From positions 62,001 to 126,000 of the forward strand of contig NZ_AQYH01000020.1 of assembly GCF_000380505.1 (NCBI RefSeq): 64,000 nt of DNA. Direction: 5' to 3'. Origin of the DNA: Kaistia granuli DSM 23481. GTDB taxonomy: Bacteria; Pseudomonadota; Alphaproteobacteria; Rhizobiales; Kaistiaceae. The translations under genes were made by a program, and so were the position numbers. Position 1 is the stretch's first letter, and each line of letters begins with the position of its first letter. This document shows, in pieces, positions 1 to 9,200 of the stretch. The notes beneath the pieces were generated by a model. The model did not search any database. It worked only from the letters and a program-made list of their open reading frames with translations, and was not told the DNA's origin.

Positions 1-102
1 ATCCCAACTCGGCCTCGCGCCACATGGCGATAGGATGGTTCATTGGGATCTCGAGAACTTTGGCAAAGCGCCGAGGAACGCATTCGGCTCGTAGGCCGCC
101 AC

Positions 103-753
103 TCAGTCCTGCGGGGGCAGCACGGCGGCCCTGCCGAGCTCCGTCAGCGCGTAGATCCCTCGGCTCTCCCGCACGAACCAGCCATAGACGTTGCTCTGAA
201 GGATTGCGGGAGCTCTCTCAACCAGCGCTTTCAGCTGTTTCGGGCTTTGCGATCCGGTCAGCAACGCCGTCGCGCAAATGATGCAGTCCTGCCGGTAGGC
301 CGTCATGATCGGCTTGCCACGCCCTCCGCCCTTCTGCGGATCGCCGACCCGACGCCGGTGTTCCTGCAGCAGCCGCGAGCGTCGCTTCGGATCCCGGCGC
401 GGCGCGGCGGCAAAAGGCTCGACGATGACTTCCACCGCTCCGGATGCCGAAACAGCGATGATGCCAAAACCAAGACGTCGACACAGATTGCGGAAACGCG
501 CGTCCTGCTCCCGACCTTTGCCAGCCTTGGAGGATCGGGCCGCTAGCCAGACTTCATCGCAGGCTGCAGCACGGTTGACGCCCTGCAGGACCAGTTCAAG
601 ATTGAAGGCCAGCTTCATCTCACAGACGATGAGCACCGGCGGGTCGCCATCCCTTACGCCGACCAGGTCACAGCCATTGACCTCGCCTTTGACGGAATAG
701 CCGGCGCCTTCCATGAAGGCCTTCAGTGGAAGATAGAGATCCGTCTCCGCCAT
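103..753 (-). CDS. DUF2161-type PD-(D/E)XK nuclease-like protein
   Basis: A 216-residue protein starting MAETDLYLPLKAFMEG. The N-terminal half reads like a restriction-endonuclease fold (DUF2161): after GYSVKGEVNGCDLVGVRDGD comes VLIVCEMKLAFN, matching the D...ExK core of PD-(D/E)XK enzymes. The C-terminal part (from about residue 150) looks like a winged-helix region. Family function is not known, so a nuclease role is inference. I chose the ATG at 753 rather than one nine codons upstream because homologues begin with this MAETDLY-like segment; neither start has a strong ribosome binding site. It stands alone, divergent from the next gene. Confidence 0.75.
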   Translation of the reverse strand: MAETDLYLPLKAFMEGAGYSVKGEVNGCDLVGVRDGDPPVLIVCEMKLAFNLELVLQGVNRAAACDEVWLAARSSKAGKGREQDARFRNLCRRLGFGIIAVSASGAVEVIVEPFAAAPRRDPKRRSRLLQEHRRRVGDPQKGGGRGKPIMTAYRQDCIICATALLTGSQSPKQLKALVERAPAILQSNVYGWFVRESRGIYALTELGRAAVLPPQD

Positions 754-1016
754 CAAGCTCGTCTGGGTTTCAGTGCACACCCGCCTGACTTAGCTGAGTC
801 TCGCCGCTTGCACACCGTATCGGGGGCTTCGCGGGAGCGAAGCCGTGGCGCCAAGGCATCACCTTCCGGACATTCAGCAGCGACGTCTCGCCGGACACGA
901 TCGCGCCGTCTTCCTCGACCACCCTTGGCGTAGCGAAGGCCGGCGTTTGCCAATCGGGCCGTTTGACGGCAATCTCAGCAGGTCGCTGGTCGGGCAACAG
1001 CACATGGGGAACTCTG

Positions 1017-1706
1017 ATGAGCAAGGACCGTGCACTTGCTGATGGCGGCGAGGGGGCTCTGCCTGGGCAACTCAACCGCCGATCGTTCCTGATCGGCTCT
1101 GCCGTCGGTCTCGGCGCGCTAGGGCTGGCCGGCTGCGCCACATCGGGCGGCATGACCCGCGCCGAGGCGGCGAAGGTCTACGGTCCGGTGCCCGACGAGA
1201 AGTTTCCAATCCCCGCGGTCGATGTCGCCAAGGTCGATCCGAAATATTACCGGCGGACCGTGCAGTACGCCAGCAAGGAAGCGCCGGGTACGATCATCAT
1301 CGATCCCGGCAAGTACTATGTCTATCGCATCGAAGGCGACGGGAACGCTACCCGCTACGGCGCCAATGTCGGCCGCGAGGGGTTCCTGTGGAGCGGCGAG
1401 GCCTATGTCGGGCGCAAGGCCGAATGGCCCACCTGGACGCCACCGAAGGAGATGATCCAGCGCCAGCCGGAGGCCGCCAAATATGCCGGCGGCATGCCGG
1501 GAGGTCTCGACAACCCCCTCGGCGCCCGCACGCTGTACCTTTATCAGGACGGCAGGTACACGCTCTACACGATCTACAGTACCCGCGTGGCCCAGTCGAT
1601 CGGCACCGGCGTGACGAGCGGGTGCACCGGCCTGCTCACCCAGGACATGATGCATCTTTACGCGCGAACACCCGTGAATACGAAGGTGCTGGTCCTGCCG
1701 GCATAG
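1017..1706 (+). CDS. Tat-exported lipoprotein of the YkuD (L,D-transpeptidase) fold, atypical active site
   Basis: A 229-residue protein. Residues 20-40 hold a twin-arginine signal (NRRSFLIG) running into the lipobox LAGC, with Cys40 as the lipid site, so a periplasmic lipoprotein is expected. The rest matches the YkuD fold of L,D-transpeptidases, which form 3-3 peptidoglycan crosslinks or attach proteins. The catalytic Cys203 is kept in TSGCTGLLTQD, but the usual upstream IHGT histidine reads IYST (Tyr187) and the GCxR arginine reads Gly, so activity is doubtful. The start at 1017 is set by the GGGGAA ribosome binding site eight bases upstream. It is monocistronic by spacing. Confidence 0.8.
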   Translation: MSKDRALADGGEGALPGQLNRRSFLIGSAVGLGALGLAGCATSGGMTRAEAAKVYGPVPDEKFPIPAVDVAKVDPKYYRRTVQYASKEAPGTIIIDPGKYYVYRIEGDGNATRYGANVGREGFLWSGEAYVGRKAEWPTWTPPKEMIQRQPEAAKYAGGMPGGLDNPLGARTLYLYQDGRYTLYTIYSTRVAQSIGTGVTSGCTGLLTQDMMHLYARTPVNTKVLVLPA

Positions 1707-1989
1707 GCAGGGACGTTCCTTCCTGGTCCCAAGGTCGCGACGCCCGGGGCAGGGCGAGGATCGGCTGTCCCGCTATGCGAGCGCCGAAACCCGATCCTTC
1801 CCAAGGGTAATCCTCCGTCGTAGAATAGGCCCTACGACAATGACTATGCGGGGGTAATCTCGCCGCCGTTTCTGCCGGCGCTCCTGACGGCCGCGGCGGT
1901 TTGCCTTCTGGGAGGCCAGGGCTCGGTCAAGCCCAATTGCGGACGTCGTTGCCTTCTGTCGAAGCAAAAGTTTCCGCTGGAGGAGTGAT

Positions 1990-2460
1990 ATGGCAGACAA
2001 CAAGGACGTCGACGTCAATGCGCCGCCACCGAGCGCGGAGGAGCTTCGTCAGTCCATCTTGGCCGAGCGCATGAAGGAGTTCGGCAAGCAGCAGCAGCAG
2101 CAGACCAAGCAGAACGAGGCGCTGACGAAATTCGCGGAAAGCTTCCTGAACGACAAGATCAGCGACGAGGAGATCGCGGCGGTCCGCCGGGTGGCGCTGA
2201 ATGCCGTCAAGAACGGCAAGTATGAGGCGCTGGTCTACAGCTTCCCGTCGTCGCTCTGCACCGACAAGGGCCGGGCGATCAACAGTTCGGATCCGCAATG
2301 GCCCGAGACACTGCAGGGCAAGGCCAAGCAGTTCTATGAACGCTACCTGACCTATGCCAAGCCGCAGGGCTTCAGGCTCAGCGCCATGATCATCAATTTT
2401 CCCGGCGGATTTCCGGGCGATGTCGGCTTCTTCATCAGTTGGAAGGAAGAGGTGAAATAG
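1990..2460 (+). CDS. Hypothetical protein, charged N-terminus with Gln run
   Basis: I do not recognise a named family. The 156-residue product has no signal peptide or membrane segment. Residues 1-60 are highly charged and probably helical, with a run of five glutamines; the second half (about 80-156) is more globular, with FPSSLCTDKGRAIN and ending FFISWKEEVK. The start is well supported by GGAGGAGTGAT directly before the ATG. The 283 bases upstream show no gene. It converges on the polyphosphate kinase gene. A cytosolic role is inferred; nothing more can be said. Confidence 0.75.
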   Translation: MADNKDVDVNAPPPSAEELRQSILAERMKEFGKQQQQQTKQNEALTKFAESFLNDKISDEEIAAVRRVALNAVKNGKYEALVYSFPSSLCTDKGRAINSSDPQWPETLQGKAKQFYERYLTYAKPQGFRLSAMIINFPGGFPGDVGFFISWKEEVK

Positions 2461-2464
2461 CGCG

Positions 2465-2494
2465 CCGGCGCCGCGTCGAGCCCGACGGCGCCGG
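2465..2494. terminator. Hairpin between convergent genes
   Basis: CCGGCGCCG at 2465-2473 pairs with CGGCGCCGG at 2486-2494, leaving a 12-base loop. It fills the short gap between the stop codons of two convergent genes. There is no T-run, so it may be a weak or bidirectional terminator or only an mRNA 3' end stabiliser. Confidence 0.4.
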
Positions 2495-2498
2495 GGGC

Positions 2499-3332
2499 TT
2501 ATCCCAGCACTTCCGGCACGACGTTGCGCGGCGTTCTATCCTCGACGAAGTTGGCGGGGCGCTTCTGGCGCTTGCCGAATTTCGGTTTCTCGAACGGAAT
2601 CCGCTCGTAGGGGATCGAACTCAATATGTGCGAGATGCAGTTGATGCGCGCTCGCTTCTTGTCGTTCGAAGGCACGATCCACCAGGGCGCGTGGCGGGTA
2701 TCGGTGGCGCGAATCATCTCGTCATAGGCGCGTGTATAGTCCCACCAGCGATTGTAGGATTCGATGTCCATCGGGCTCAGCTTCCACTGCCGGAGCGGAT
2801 CCTCGACGCGTTGCTGGAAGCGCTTTTCCTGTTCTTCCTCGCTGACATCGAGGAAATACTTCAGCAGCGTGATGCCGCCTTCGACGAGGGCTGCCTCGAA
2901 GCGCGGTGTCTGCTCGAGGAAGCGCCGCGCCTTCTCCTCGCTGCAGAAACCCATCACGCGCTCGACGCCGGGGCGGTTGTACCAGGAGCGGTCGAAGATC
3001 ACGACCTCGCCGCCGGCCGGCAGATGCTGGATATAGCGCTGCATGTAGATCTGGGTCTTCTCGCGGTCCGTTGGCGCCGGCAGGGCGACGACGCGGAACA
3101 CGCGCGGGCTGACCTTCTCGGTGAGACGCTTGATCACGCCGCCCTTGCCGGCAGCGTCGCGGCCTTCGAAAATGATGGCGATGCGGGCGCCGGACTTCTT
3201 CACCCAGGCCTGGAGATAGGAAAGCTCCACCTGCAGCCGGATCAGCTCGGACGCGTAGTCCCTGCCGCCCGATTTCGCCTCGGGTGCTTCGGCGATCTTG
3301 GACGCCTTGTCCTTGTCCTTGTTCTTGCTCAT
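2499..3332 (-). CDS. ppk2: Polyphosphate kinase 2 (PPK2 family)
   Basis: A 277-residue PPK2, which transfers phosphate between polyphosphate and nucleoside diphosphates in the cytosol. Visible motifs are the Walker A-like GRDAAGKGG (57-65), the Walker B segment VIFDRSWYNRPGVE from about 111, and the lid-like region with RQWKLSPMDIES. The N-terminus is a lysine/aspartate-rich tail (MSKNKDKDK). Start is fixed by GGGAGG in front of the ATG at 3332; the frame stays open far upstream, but that is antisense to nothing real and lies inside the SulP gene. It follows the SulP gene by 26 bases, so the two are probably cotranscribed. The class (ADP or GDP preference) cannot be read from the sequence. 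Confidence 0.92.
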   Translation of the reverse strand: MSKNKDKDKASKIAEAPEAKSGGRDYASELIRLQVELSYLQAWVKKSGARIAIIFEGRDAAGKGGVIKRLTEKVSPRVFRVVALPAPTDREKTQIYMQRYIQHLPAGGEVVIFDRSWYNRPGVERVMGFCSEEKARRFLEQTPRFEAALVEGGITLLKYFLDVSEEEQEKRFQQRVEDPLRQWKLSPMDIESYNRWWDYTRAYDEMIRATDTRHAPWWIVPSNDKKRARINCISHILSSIPYERIPFEKPKFGKRQKRPANFVEDRTPRNVVPEVLG

Positions 3333-3358
3333 GCTCAACCTCCCAACCGTGCAGAAAG

Positions 3359-5056
3359 TCACGCAGCCTCGGTCTCGAACGCCTGGTAGGCGTCCTCGAC
3401 GATGTCGAAGATCATCGCGGCGCCGACCAATTCGATGACGCCGGCGCGGCGAAGCATTTCGCGCGCGTCGGAATGAAGCTCGGCCAGGCCGAGCCGGATG
3501 CCGCGCTGGCGCAACTCCCCGCAGACTTCGCCGAGCATCGCCGCCGCCGAGCTGTCGATCTGAGGGATCGCGCTGGCGTCGATCAGCAGCCAGCGCGTGT
3601 CGGCCGGCAGCCCGTCGGCGATGGCGCGCAGGCGCGCCGCCACATAATCGGTGTTGAAGAACAACAGGCTGCCCTGGATCAGGCAGACGGCGAGCCCGGG
3701 CACCGGGCGGGCTTCCGGGGTTCGATGCAGCTTGTAGAAGCCGTCGCGGCCCGCGACCCGGCCGAGCAGGGTGTCGCGCGGGAACATCAGCTTGCGCAGC
3801 AGATAGACCAGCGTCGCACCGATGGCGATGACCACGCCGTTGAGCACGCCGAGGCCGATCGGGCCCCACATGGCGATCAGCGCGAAGACGAACTCGACCC
3901 GGCTGACGCGCCAGAGCTGCCGCATGCCGGCGAGATCGATCATGTTGATGGCGGTTGCCGCCAGGATGGCGCCGAGCGCCGGGATCGGGATGATCCTGAG
4001 CGCCGGACCCAGAAACAGCAGCGTCGCGATCAGCGTCATGGCGGCGATGATGCTGGTCAGCTGCGAGCGGCCGCCGACGTTCAGGTTGACGGCCGTGCGC
4101 GAGTCCGACGCCGTCACCGGGAAGGCGCCGAACAGGCCGGCGGCGATGTTGGCGCTGCCGAAGCCGACCAGCTCGCGGTTCGGGTCGACCGACGTGCCGG
4201 CCTTGGCGCCGAAACTGCGGGCCGTGATGATGCCGGCGCCATAGCTGACCAGGAAGATCGCCGCCGCGCCGAGCGCCAGCGTCCGCAGCGGCAGCCCGGC
4301 AAGGCTGGGCAGGGTCAGCGACGGCAGGCCCTTCGGGATGTCGCCGACGATGGCGATGCCGTGGCCCTCGAAGTTGAACAGCGCCGACAGCAGGACGGAG
4401 AGCACGACGACGAGGATCGGCCCCGGCACCGGAAACCGCGTGATCCGCACGATTTGCAGCAGCCCGAACATGCCGAGCGCCAGGATGAGCGACGGCCAGT
4501 GGATCGACCCGGCCTTGCGGATGAGTTCGAGCAGCGGCCGCAGCAGGCCTTCGGAATCGATGTCGACGCCGGTGAAGCGGCCGATCTGGCCGACCAGGAT
4601 CGAGAACGAGATGCCGATGAAGAAGCCGGTCAGGATCGGCCGCGACAGGAAGTTGGCAAGCACGCCGAGCCGCAGGATCCAGGCCAGCAGGCACAGCACG
4701 CCGACGCCGAGCGCCAGGATCGCCGCGATGCCGACGCGGTCGACGGTGCTCCCGGCCGGCAGGCCCGCGGTGACGGCGACCAGGGTCGCCGCCAGCACGG
4801 TCATGGTGGCGGCGTCCGGGCCGACGATGAGCTGGCGCGAGGGGCCGAAAAACGCATAGGCGACCAGCGGCGCGATGCTGGCATAGATCCCGGTCTCGGG
4901 CGGCAGGCCGGCGATGGCGGGATAGGCGATGGCGCTGGGAAGGCCGACGGCGGCGACCGCGAGGCCGGCGGAGATATCACGCGGCAACCATGCGAACCGG
5001 TAGCCGGAAAGGCCGGCCGGCAAGGGGAGGCGAAAGGCGCGCTCGCCTGAAACCAT
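3359..5056 (-). CDS. SulP-family anion transporter with STAS domain
   Basis: A 565-residue inner-membrane protein of the SLC26/SulP family. The N-terminal signature region PRDISAGLAVAAVGLPSAIAY and about ten to twelve hydrophobic segments occupy residues 20-420. A cytosolic STAS domain follows (about 440-555, including LLIDASAIPQIDSSAAAML, the STAS phospho-site region). SulP proteins import sulfate, bicarbonate or other anions; the substrate is not decided by sequence. It is the first gene of a two-gene unit with ppk2 and is divergent from the small exported-protein genes at 5306 across a 249-base gap. Confidence 0.92.
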   Translation of the reverse strand: MVSGERAFRLPLPAGLSGYRFAWLPRDISAGLAVAAVGLPSAIAYPAIAGLPPETGIYASIAPLVAYAFFGPSRQLIVGPDAATMTVLAATLVAVTAGLPAGSTVDRVGIAAILALGVGVLCLLAWILRLGVLANFLSRPILTGFFIGISFSILVGQIGRFTGVDIDSEGLLRPLLELIRKAGSIHWPSLILALGMFGLLQIVRITRFPVPGPILVVVLSVLLSALFNFEGHGIAIVGDIPKGLPSLTLPSLAGLPLRTLALGAAAIFLVSYGAGIITARSFGAKAGTSVDPNRELVGFGSANIAAGLFGAFPVTASDSRTAVNLNVGGRSQLTSIIAAMTLIATLLFLGPALRIIPIPALGAILAATAINMIDLAGMRQLWRVSRVEFVFALIAMWGPIGLGVLNGVVIAIGATLVYLLRKLMFPRDTLLGRVAGRDGFYKLHRTPEARPVPGLAVCLIQGSLLFFNTDYVAARLRAIADGLPADTRWLLIDASAIPQIDSSAAAMLGEVCGELRQRGIRLGLAELHSDAREMLRRAGVIELVGAAMIFDIVEDAYQAFETEAA

Positions 5057-5305
5057 GTTGGCCCCTATTCCTTCGGCACGTCAAAATGCCGGGTTCGGTC
5101 AGGACGCCAGGGTATCGATCGATCCGCGCGGCGAGCATACTCTTTTTGCCGGCCGCGCAACAGTTTCGTCGCCTCGATGACGCCCGCGCGGCGGCGCCTA
5201 CCCTTCGCCCGTTGCCCCATCTTCGGTTGCAAAAGCCGGGCTCGTCAATTGACCGGCGCGGGGCGGGTCTGTTCAATGGGCGGCGGAGCCCAAGAGGGGA
5301 CTGAC

Positions 5306-5632
5306 ATGAACAGCACGATTCGAAATCTCGCGGCCCTGGCCCTGCTGGCGCCGGCCTTGCTGCTGGCGCAGGGGGCGCCGAGCCAGGCGAAGGACGGCCG
5401 CAACAGCGCCGCCATCCTGGGCGGTCTCGCCGGCCTCGCCGTCGGCGCTGCCATCGCCGACAGCGCCAATCGCAACCGCGATATCTATGGCGCGCCGCCG
5501 CCGCCGGCCTATCGCCCGCCGGCGCCATTCTCGCCCGCCGGCGGTGTCATCTGCTATCCGGAACAGCGCGCCTGCTACAACAATGGCGGCGCTTACAATG
5601 GCAACTGGACCTGGCGCGTCTATGGCCGCTGA
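5306..5632 (+). CDS. Small exported protein, Pro-rich with C-terminal Cys pair
   Basis: A 108-residue protein with a signal peptide (residues 1-28, cut likely after QAKA-type APSQA). After it lies a short glycine-zipper-like hydrophobic stretch (AAILGGLAGLAVGAAIA, about 34-50), then a proline-rich linker and a tail with two cysteines (VICYPEQRACYNNGG) and NWTWRVYGR. This pattern is common in small alphaproteobacterial envelope proteins of unknown role. Start chosen at 5306 by AGAGGGGA seven bases upstream. Ten bases separate it from the next gene, so the pair forms an operon. Confidence 0.8.
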   Translation: MNSTIRNLAALALLAPALLLAQGAPSQAKDGRNSAAILGGLAGLAVGAAIADSANRNRDIYGAPPPPAYRPPAPFSPAGGVICYPEQRACYNNGGAYNGNWTWRVYGR

Positions 5633-5642
5633 GGGGAACATC

Positions 5643-6158
5643 ATGCACGCACATTCCTTCCGGCACGCTCGTCCGGTCCGCGCCGCGCTCGCCGCCGTCG
5701 CCTTCGCCGCCCTGTTCGCAGCAAGCCCCGCCAACGCCGAGACGGCGAACATCGCCCCGGCGGCGCCGGCCGGCGCCACCGCGCCCGCGCCCGACGCCGA
5801 CAATGACCGCGCCGATGCTGCCTGGGCCGATTTCCTCGAGACGGAGGGCGCCATCCTCGCCGACGCCCAGTTCGCGGCGCTGAACAACCTCGCCTTCCAG
5901 GCGGCGGCGGTTCGCGTCTGCGACGGCCACGGCCTCGCCAAGGAGACCTTCGGCAAGGCGATCGGCGACGTGATCGCCAGCGGCGACAAGGAACTTTCCG
6001 AAGAGGACGCAGAGGCGCGCAAGACCGCCATCCTCGTCGCCTTCGGCGCCCGCTACGGCCTGTTCATCGCCGAAGCCCATGGCGACAAGGAAGACTTCTG
6101 CGCCGCCGCCGCGAAGCTGAAGGCGGAACCGGACGGCGTGCCGGTGTTTCTGGAGTAG
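5643..6158 (+). CDS. Small periplasmic protein of unknown function
   Basis: A 171-residue protein with a clear signal peptide (MHAHSFRHARPVRAAL followed by a hydrophobic stretch and PANAE cleavage site). The mature part starts with an Ala/Pro-rich linker (about 35-57) and then an acidic, mostly helical domain with two cysteines (VCDGHG and DFCAAA), probably paired in the periplasm. No catalytic motif is visible. Start at 5643 is preceded by GAGGGGAACATC, which overlaps the stop of the upstream gene, so translation of the two is likely linked. Function unknown. Confidence 0.78.
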   Translation: MHAHSFRHARPVRAALAAVAFAALFAASPANAETANIAPAAPAGATAPAPDADNDRADAAWADFLETEGAILADAQFAALNNLAFQAAAVRVCDGHGLAKETFGKAIGDVIASGDKELSEEDAEARKTAILVAFGARYGLFIAEAHGDKEDFCAAAAKLKAEPDGVPVFLE

Positions 6159-6238
6159 GCTTTTTGACGGGGCGGCGCTTGTTTCAGCTCCGCCCCGCTT
6201 CTCTAGGAGAACATCTTGCGCAACTTGATGCGTCGCCG

Positions 6239-9200
6239 TCATCTAGCGTTCCATCTACGCCACAATTCCACTAGTCGTTCATCTGTATTTAGCGCCCTGT
6301 CGGCTTCGCCAATCCGTTGCAAGGTTCCCTCAATGCCGTAGGGCCACGCCGCCGCATTGTCCGGCAAAACCGCATGGAGGAGCGCCATTGCTTGTCTGGG
6401 ATACCGATCCACCATGTTGTCTCCTGACCGGCGAAGCTCTGGCAGGCTCAAATGGTCACGCTCAATTCGAGTAAGAAGTGGCAGAACCAATTCGGCTATC
6501 TTTGGAAATTGGTTGCCACTGGAAAATGCCAATTCGCAAAGCCGGGCCGATGTGTTGGGCAATCGCGCCGACATTTGACGGGGCCAAATTCGAAGCAGAT
6601 CAGAAAGCTGATCAGCCCACTTTTCATGTGAGTTCTCATTTTTTTCGCTAGACCATTGCTGAGCGTGCCAAAGGATTTGTGCCCGAAAGTCATCATCGAC
6701 CTTCAAAAGTAGGCCACGCATTTCGTCATTTGAGACGCAGCGTTCGCCCCTCTCATCATCGACACTTCCCCAACCCGACAGAATCATTCCGGCAATGATT
6801 TCGACGTACGAGCGGCGCGACGGGATGGGATTGGCGGCGAATTCCAGCATATCTTTCTTGAGTCGCATGTAGAGTTCTGTGTTTGGTGTTCTTGCACCCC
6901 ACAGAAATCCCGACCAGGCAGCGTCGTAATCGGCGGCATCGCCCCTACGAAGTCGTGGCAGCAAGTGCTCGTTCGACCATTTTGGATCTATAGCGTAAAA
7001 CCAATTAAGGTTGTGAAAAAATATAACTAGCGCATACCGGCCCAGATCATCCGGAAGCAGCATGAGTTCTTCAACGTGGTCTAGCCAATCACGAGGAAAG
7101 CCTTGCCCCAGATTTAGATTATTCTTACGGGGATCATTGAGGAGTGCTTCTGCGATCCTTCCACTAGGCGAATTGATAGATTCCATCGTCCAGTCCGGCT
7201 CCTTCGAGCCGCGCACGATGCCTGACCGCCCGTCGCTGGGAAAATGACGTAGAACACTCACCAATTTTCGCGAGAGACGATCGAAGGTCGCAAGACATTC
7301 TGTGCCTAGACTAGCGCTCGCGTCACGAAACCAGTCCGATACAGGGCGAATAATGGTCGCAATTTGCTCATCTGGATAGCTGGCGAGCCGTTCTCCGATC
7401 GCTCGAGCAAGTCTAGACTTATCGTTCTTCCGTTTTTCCGAATTTAGAAACCGTTGCCACGCCCATTCGGGGAAGTCGCCTCGCATCGCTGCGTAGGTTA
7501 GTGCAGCAAAAGCACGCGCCGGCCGTTGGGCCGCGAGCCCAGCAAAGGGGGCATTCTCAATTAGGAAATCGGTGGATCGCCCACTCAATTCTTGAGCGCG
7601 CGAAAGTATGGACCAGAGAGGATTGTCCAGAAGCCCTTGATATTTGGTGTCGGTCCTGACCCATCCACCACGCGATTCCAACGAATCGGCTGCCTTCGTT
7701 CCATATTCAGGTTTCCATTCGGGCAATGATTCGCGTAGTAGGTCGACACTTTTGCGCGTTCCGGAAGAAAGTCTGCATCCTGATTGCTGTACCCACAGTA
7801 ATCTCTCAAGGATCATGAAAGACTTTCGTCTTTCGAAATCTTTAGATTTTTCCCGCGGCCATCGTTTCGGGCCCTTCAATAGTTTCAGCTCTATTGACTT
7901 GCGAGTCGCGCCGCTTAGCTTCTTCCACCGTTGTGCGATTACCAGCAACAGGTCCCGTTGATGATAGCTATTCCAAAAGGCGGAGTCGCTTAACGATGTT
8001 ATTATATTCCCGAAATCTGCATTGGACACGAGACGACGGTTACCCGCCGCCCATATGCGCAGTCGTGCAAATATTGAATCGTCGTCAACTGGCCAAGATG
8101 AGAATTCACGGCTAGCTGCGGGGCGGTTAAGTGCCAAGAGCTGAGAAAAGAGCTCAGTGAATCGTATCACGGCCGCAGAAAGTCCATATATTCGATCATG
8201 GCTATCGGCACCGCGATCGGTGTCCGGAGCGATAGGGCTGATGTGGCTGAGGCCGTAGCCGCCTATTTCATTTTCAAGCCTAAGGGCTAGCTCTAGGTTC
8301 TGTCGGGAGGCTCGAACGACGGCAGCACACCATTCGTCTGGTACAATGATTTCTAGATGAATCTTAGGATACTCGACATCTATTTGTACCAGACGACCTT
8401 CGACTTCCGGCACTATATCCAGCATGGGCGGAATTGGGCCTCCCCAATAGTTCGACTTTGCCGAGATACGAGGTCGAAGTGCTTCGCTAATTCGCCGAAT
8501 AATGGCGCTACTCCATCCATCCTTTTCTATTGTTTCAGCTAGGTCATACCAATTGTGATTGAAGTCGTCCTCGACGTCGTTCCAGGCCTCGAAAAGCGCG
8601 CGCCAAGCATGGCGGACATTTTGGGCGACGATTCTATCGCGCCTTAGTTCCCAGGAAATCTGCGCTTGAATACTACTATGAAGGGATATCTGATGGGCGG
8701 CCCACCAGACTGCCGACGGTTGGTCACAAACTCTCGCGAGCCATACGCCGAGTTGGCTAATTCTTGGGACTAGTTGGGGAGAGTGGTTGGCCCAGCTTCC
8801 TCGAAGCCCCGCTAGGTTCTCATCTCTAAGCCGCGAACGATCTAGACGATTTAGCTCAAAGGCATCCCAAGCATCGGCTGGTGCTTCACGTTTGGCATAG
8901 TAGTCTTCCGGGTCCACTCGGTTTGGCGGACTATCAGAATCAAGACCATAACGATCGAATGGATCGATGTATGGGCCATTTCTGCTCGAGGAACTGACGC
9001 GTCCGGGTTTAGCAAAGCGGCGATATCGATCAAAGACGCAAAGCCACTCAGCAGGTGGTAGGTTTTCGCCTGAGCAGAATTTCTTTACACCCTCGTAAGT
9101 CGAGACGACATGGGCAACTTGGCCTCGTTCGTGAGGTTGCAGTGCTGTAGGTCCTCTCTTGGCTGCTGTAATTACCTTAGAATACCAAGCGCCGGGATCT

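Noticed and set aside
2499-4694. Possible fusion of PPK2 with a long N-terminal extension
   Set aside because: The frame is open to 4694 only because stop codons are rare. The PPK2 start at 3332 has a strong ribosome site, and the extension is an out-of-frame reading of SulP.
3284-5050. A 588-codon plus-strand open frame across the SulP gene
   Set aside because: It is antisense to a clear SulP transporter, and its translation is a low-complexity Arg/Asp/Gln-rich string, as expected for an antisense frame in GC-rich DNA.
6166-6197. Terminator after the small periplasmic-protein gene
   Set aside because: GGGGCGG (6169-6175) and CCGCCCC (6190-6196) can pair, but no T-run follows on either strand and the loop is large, so I did not list it.
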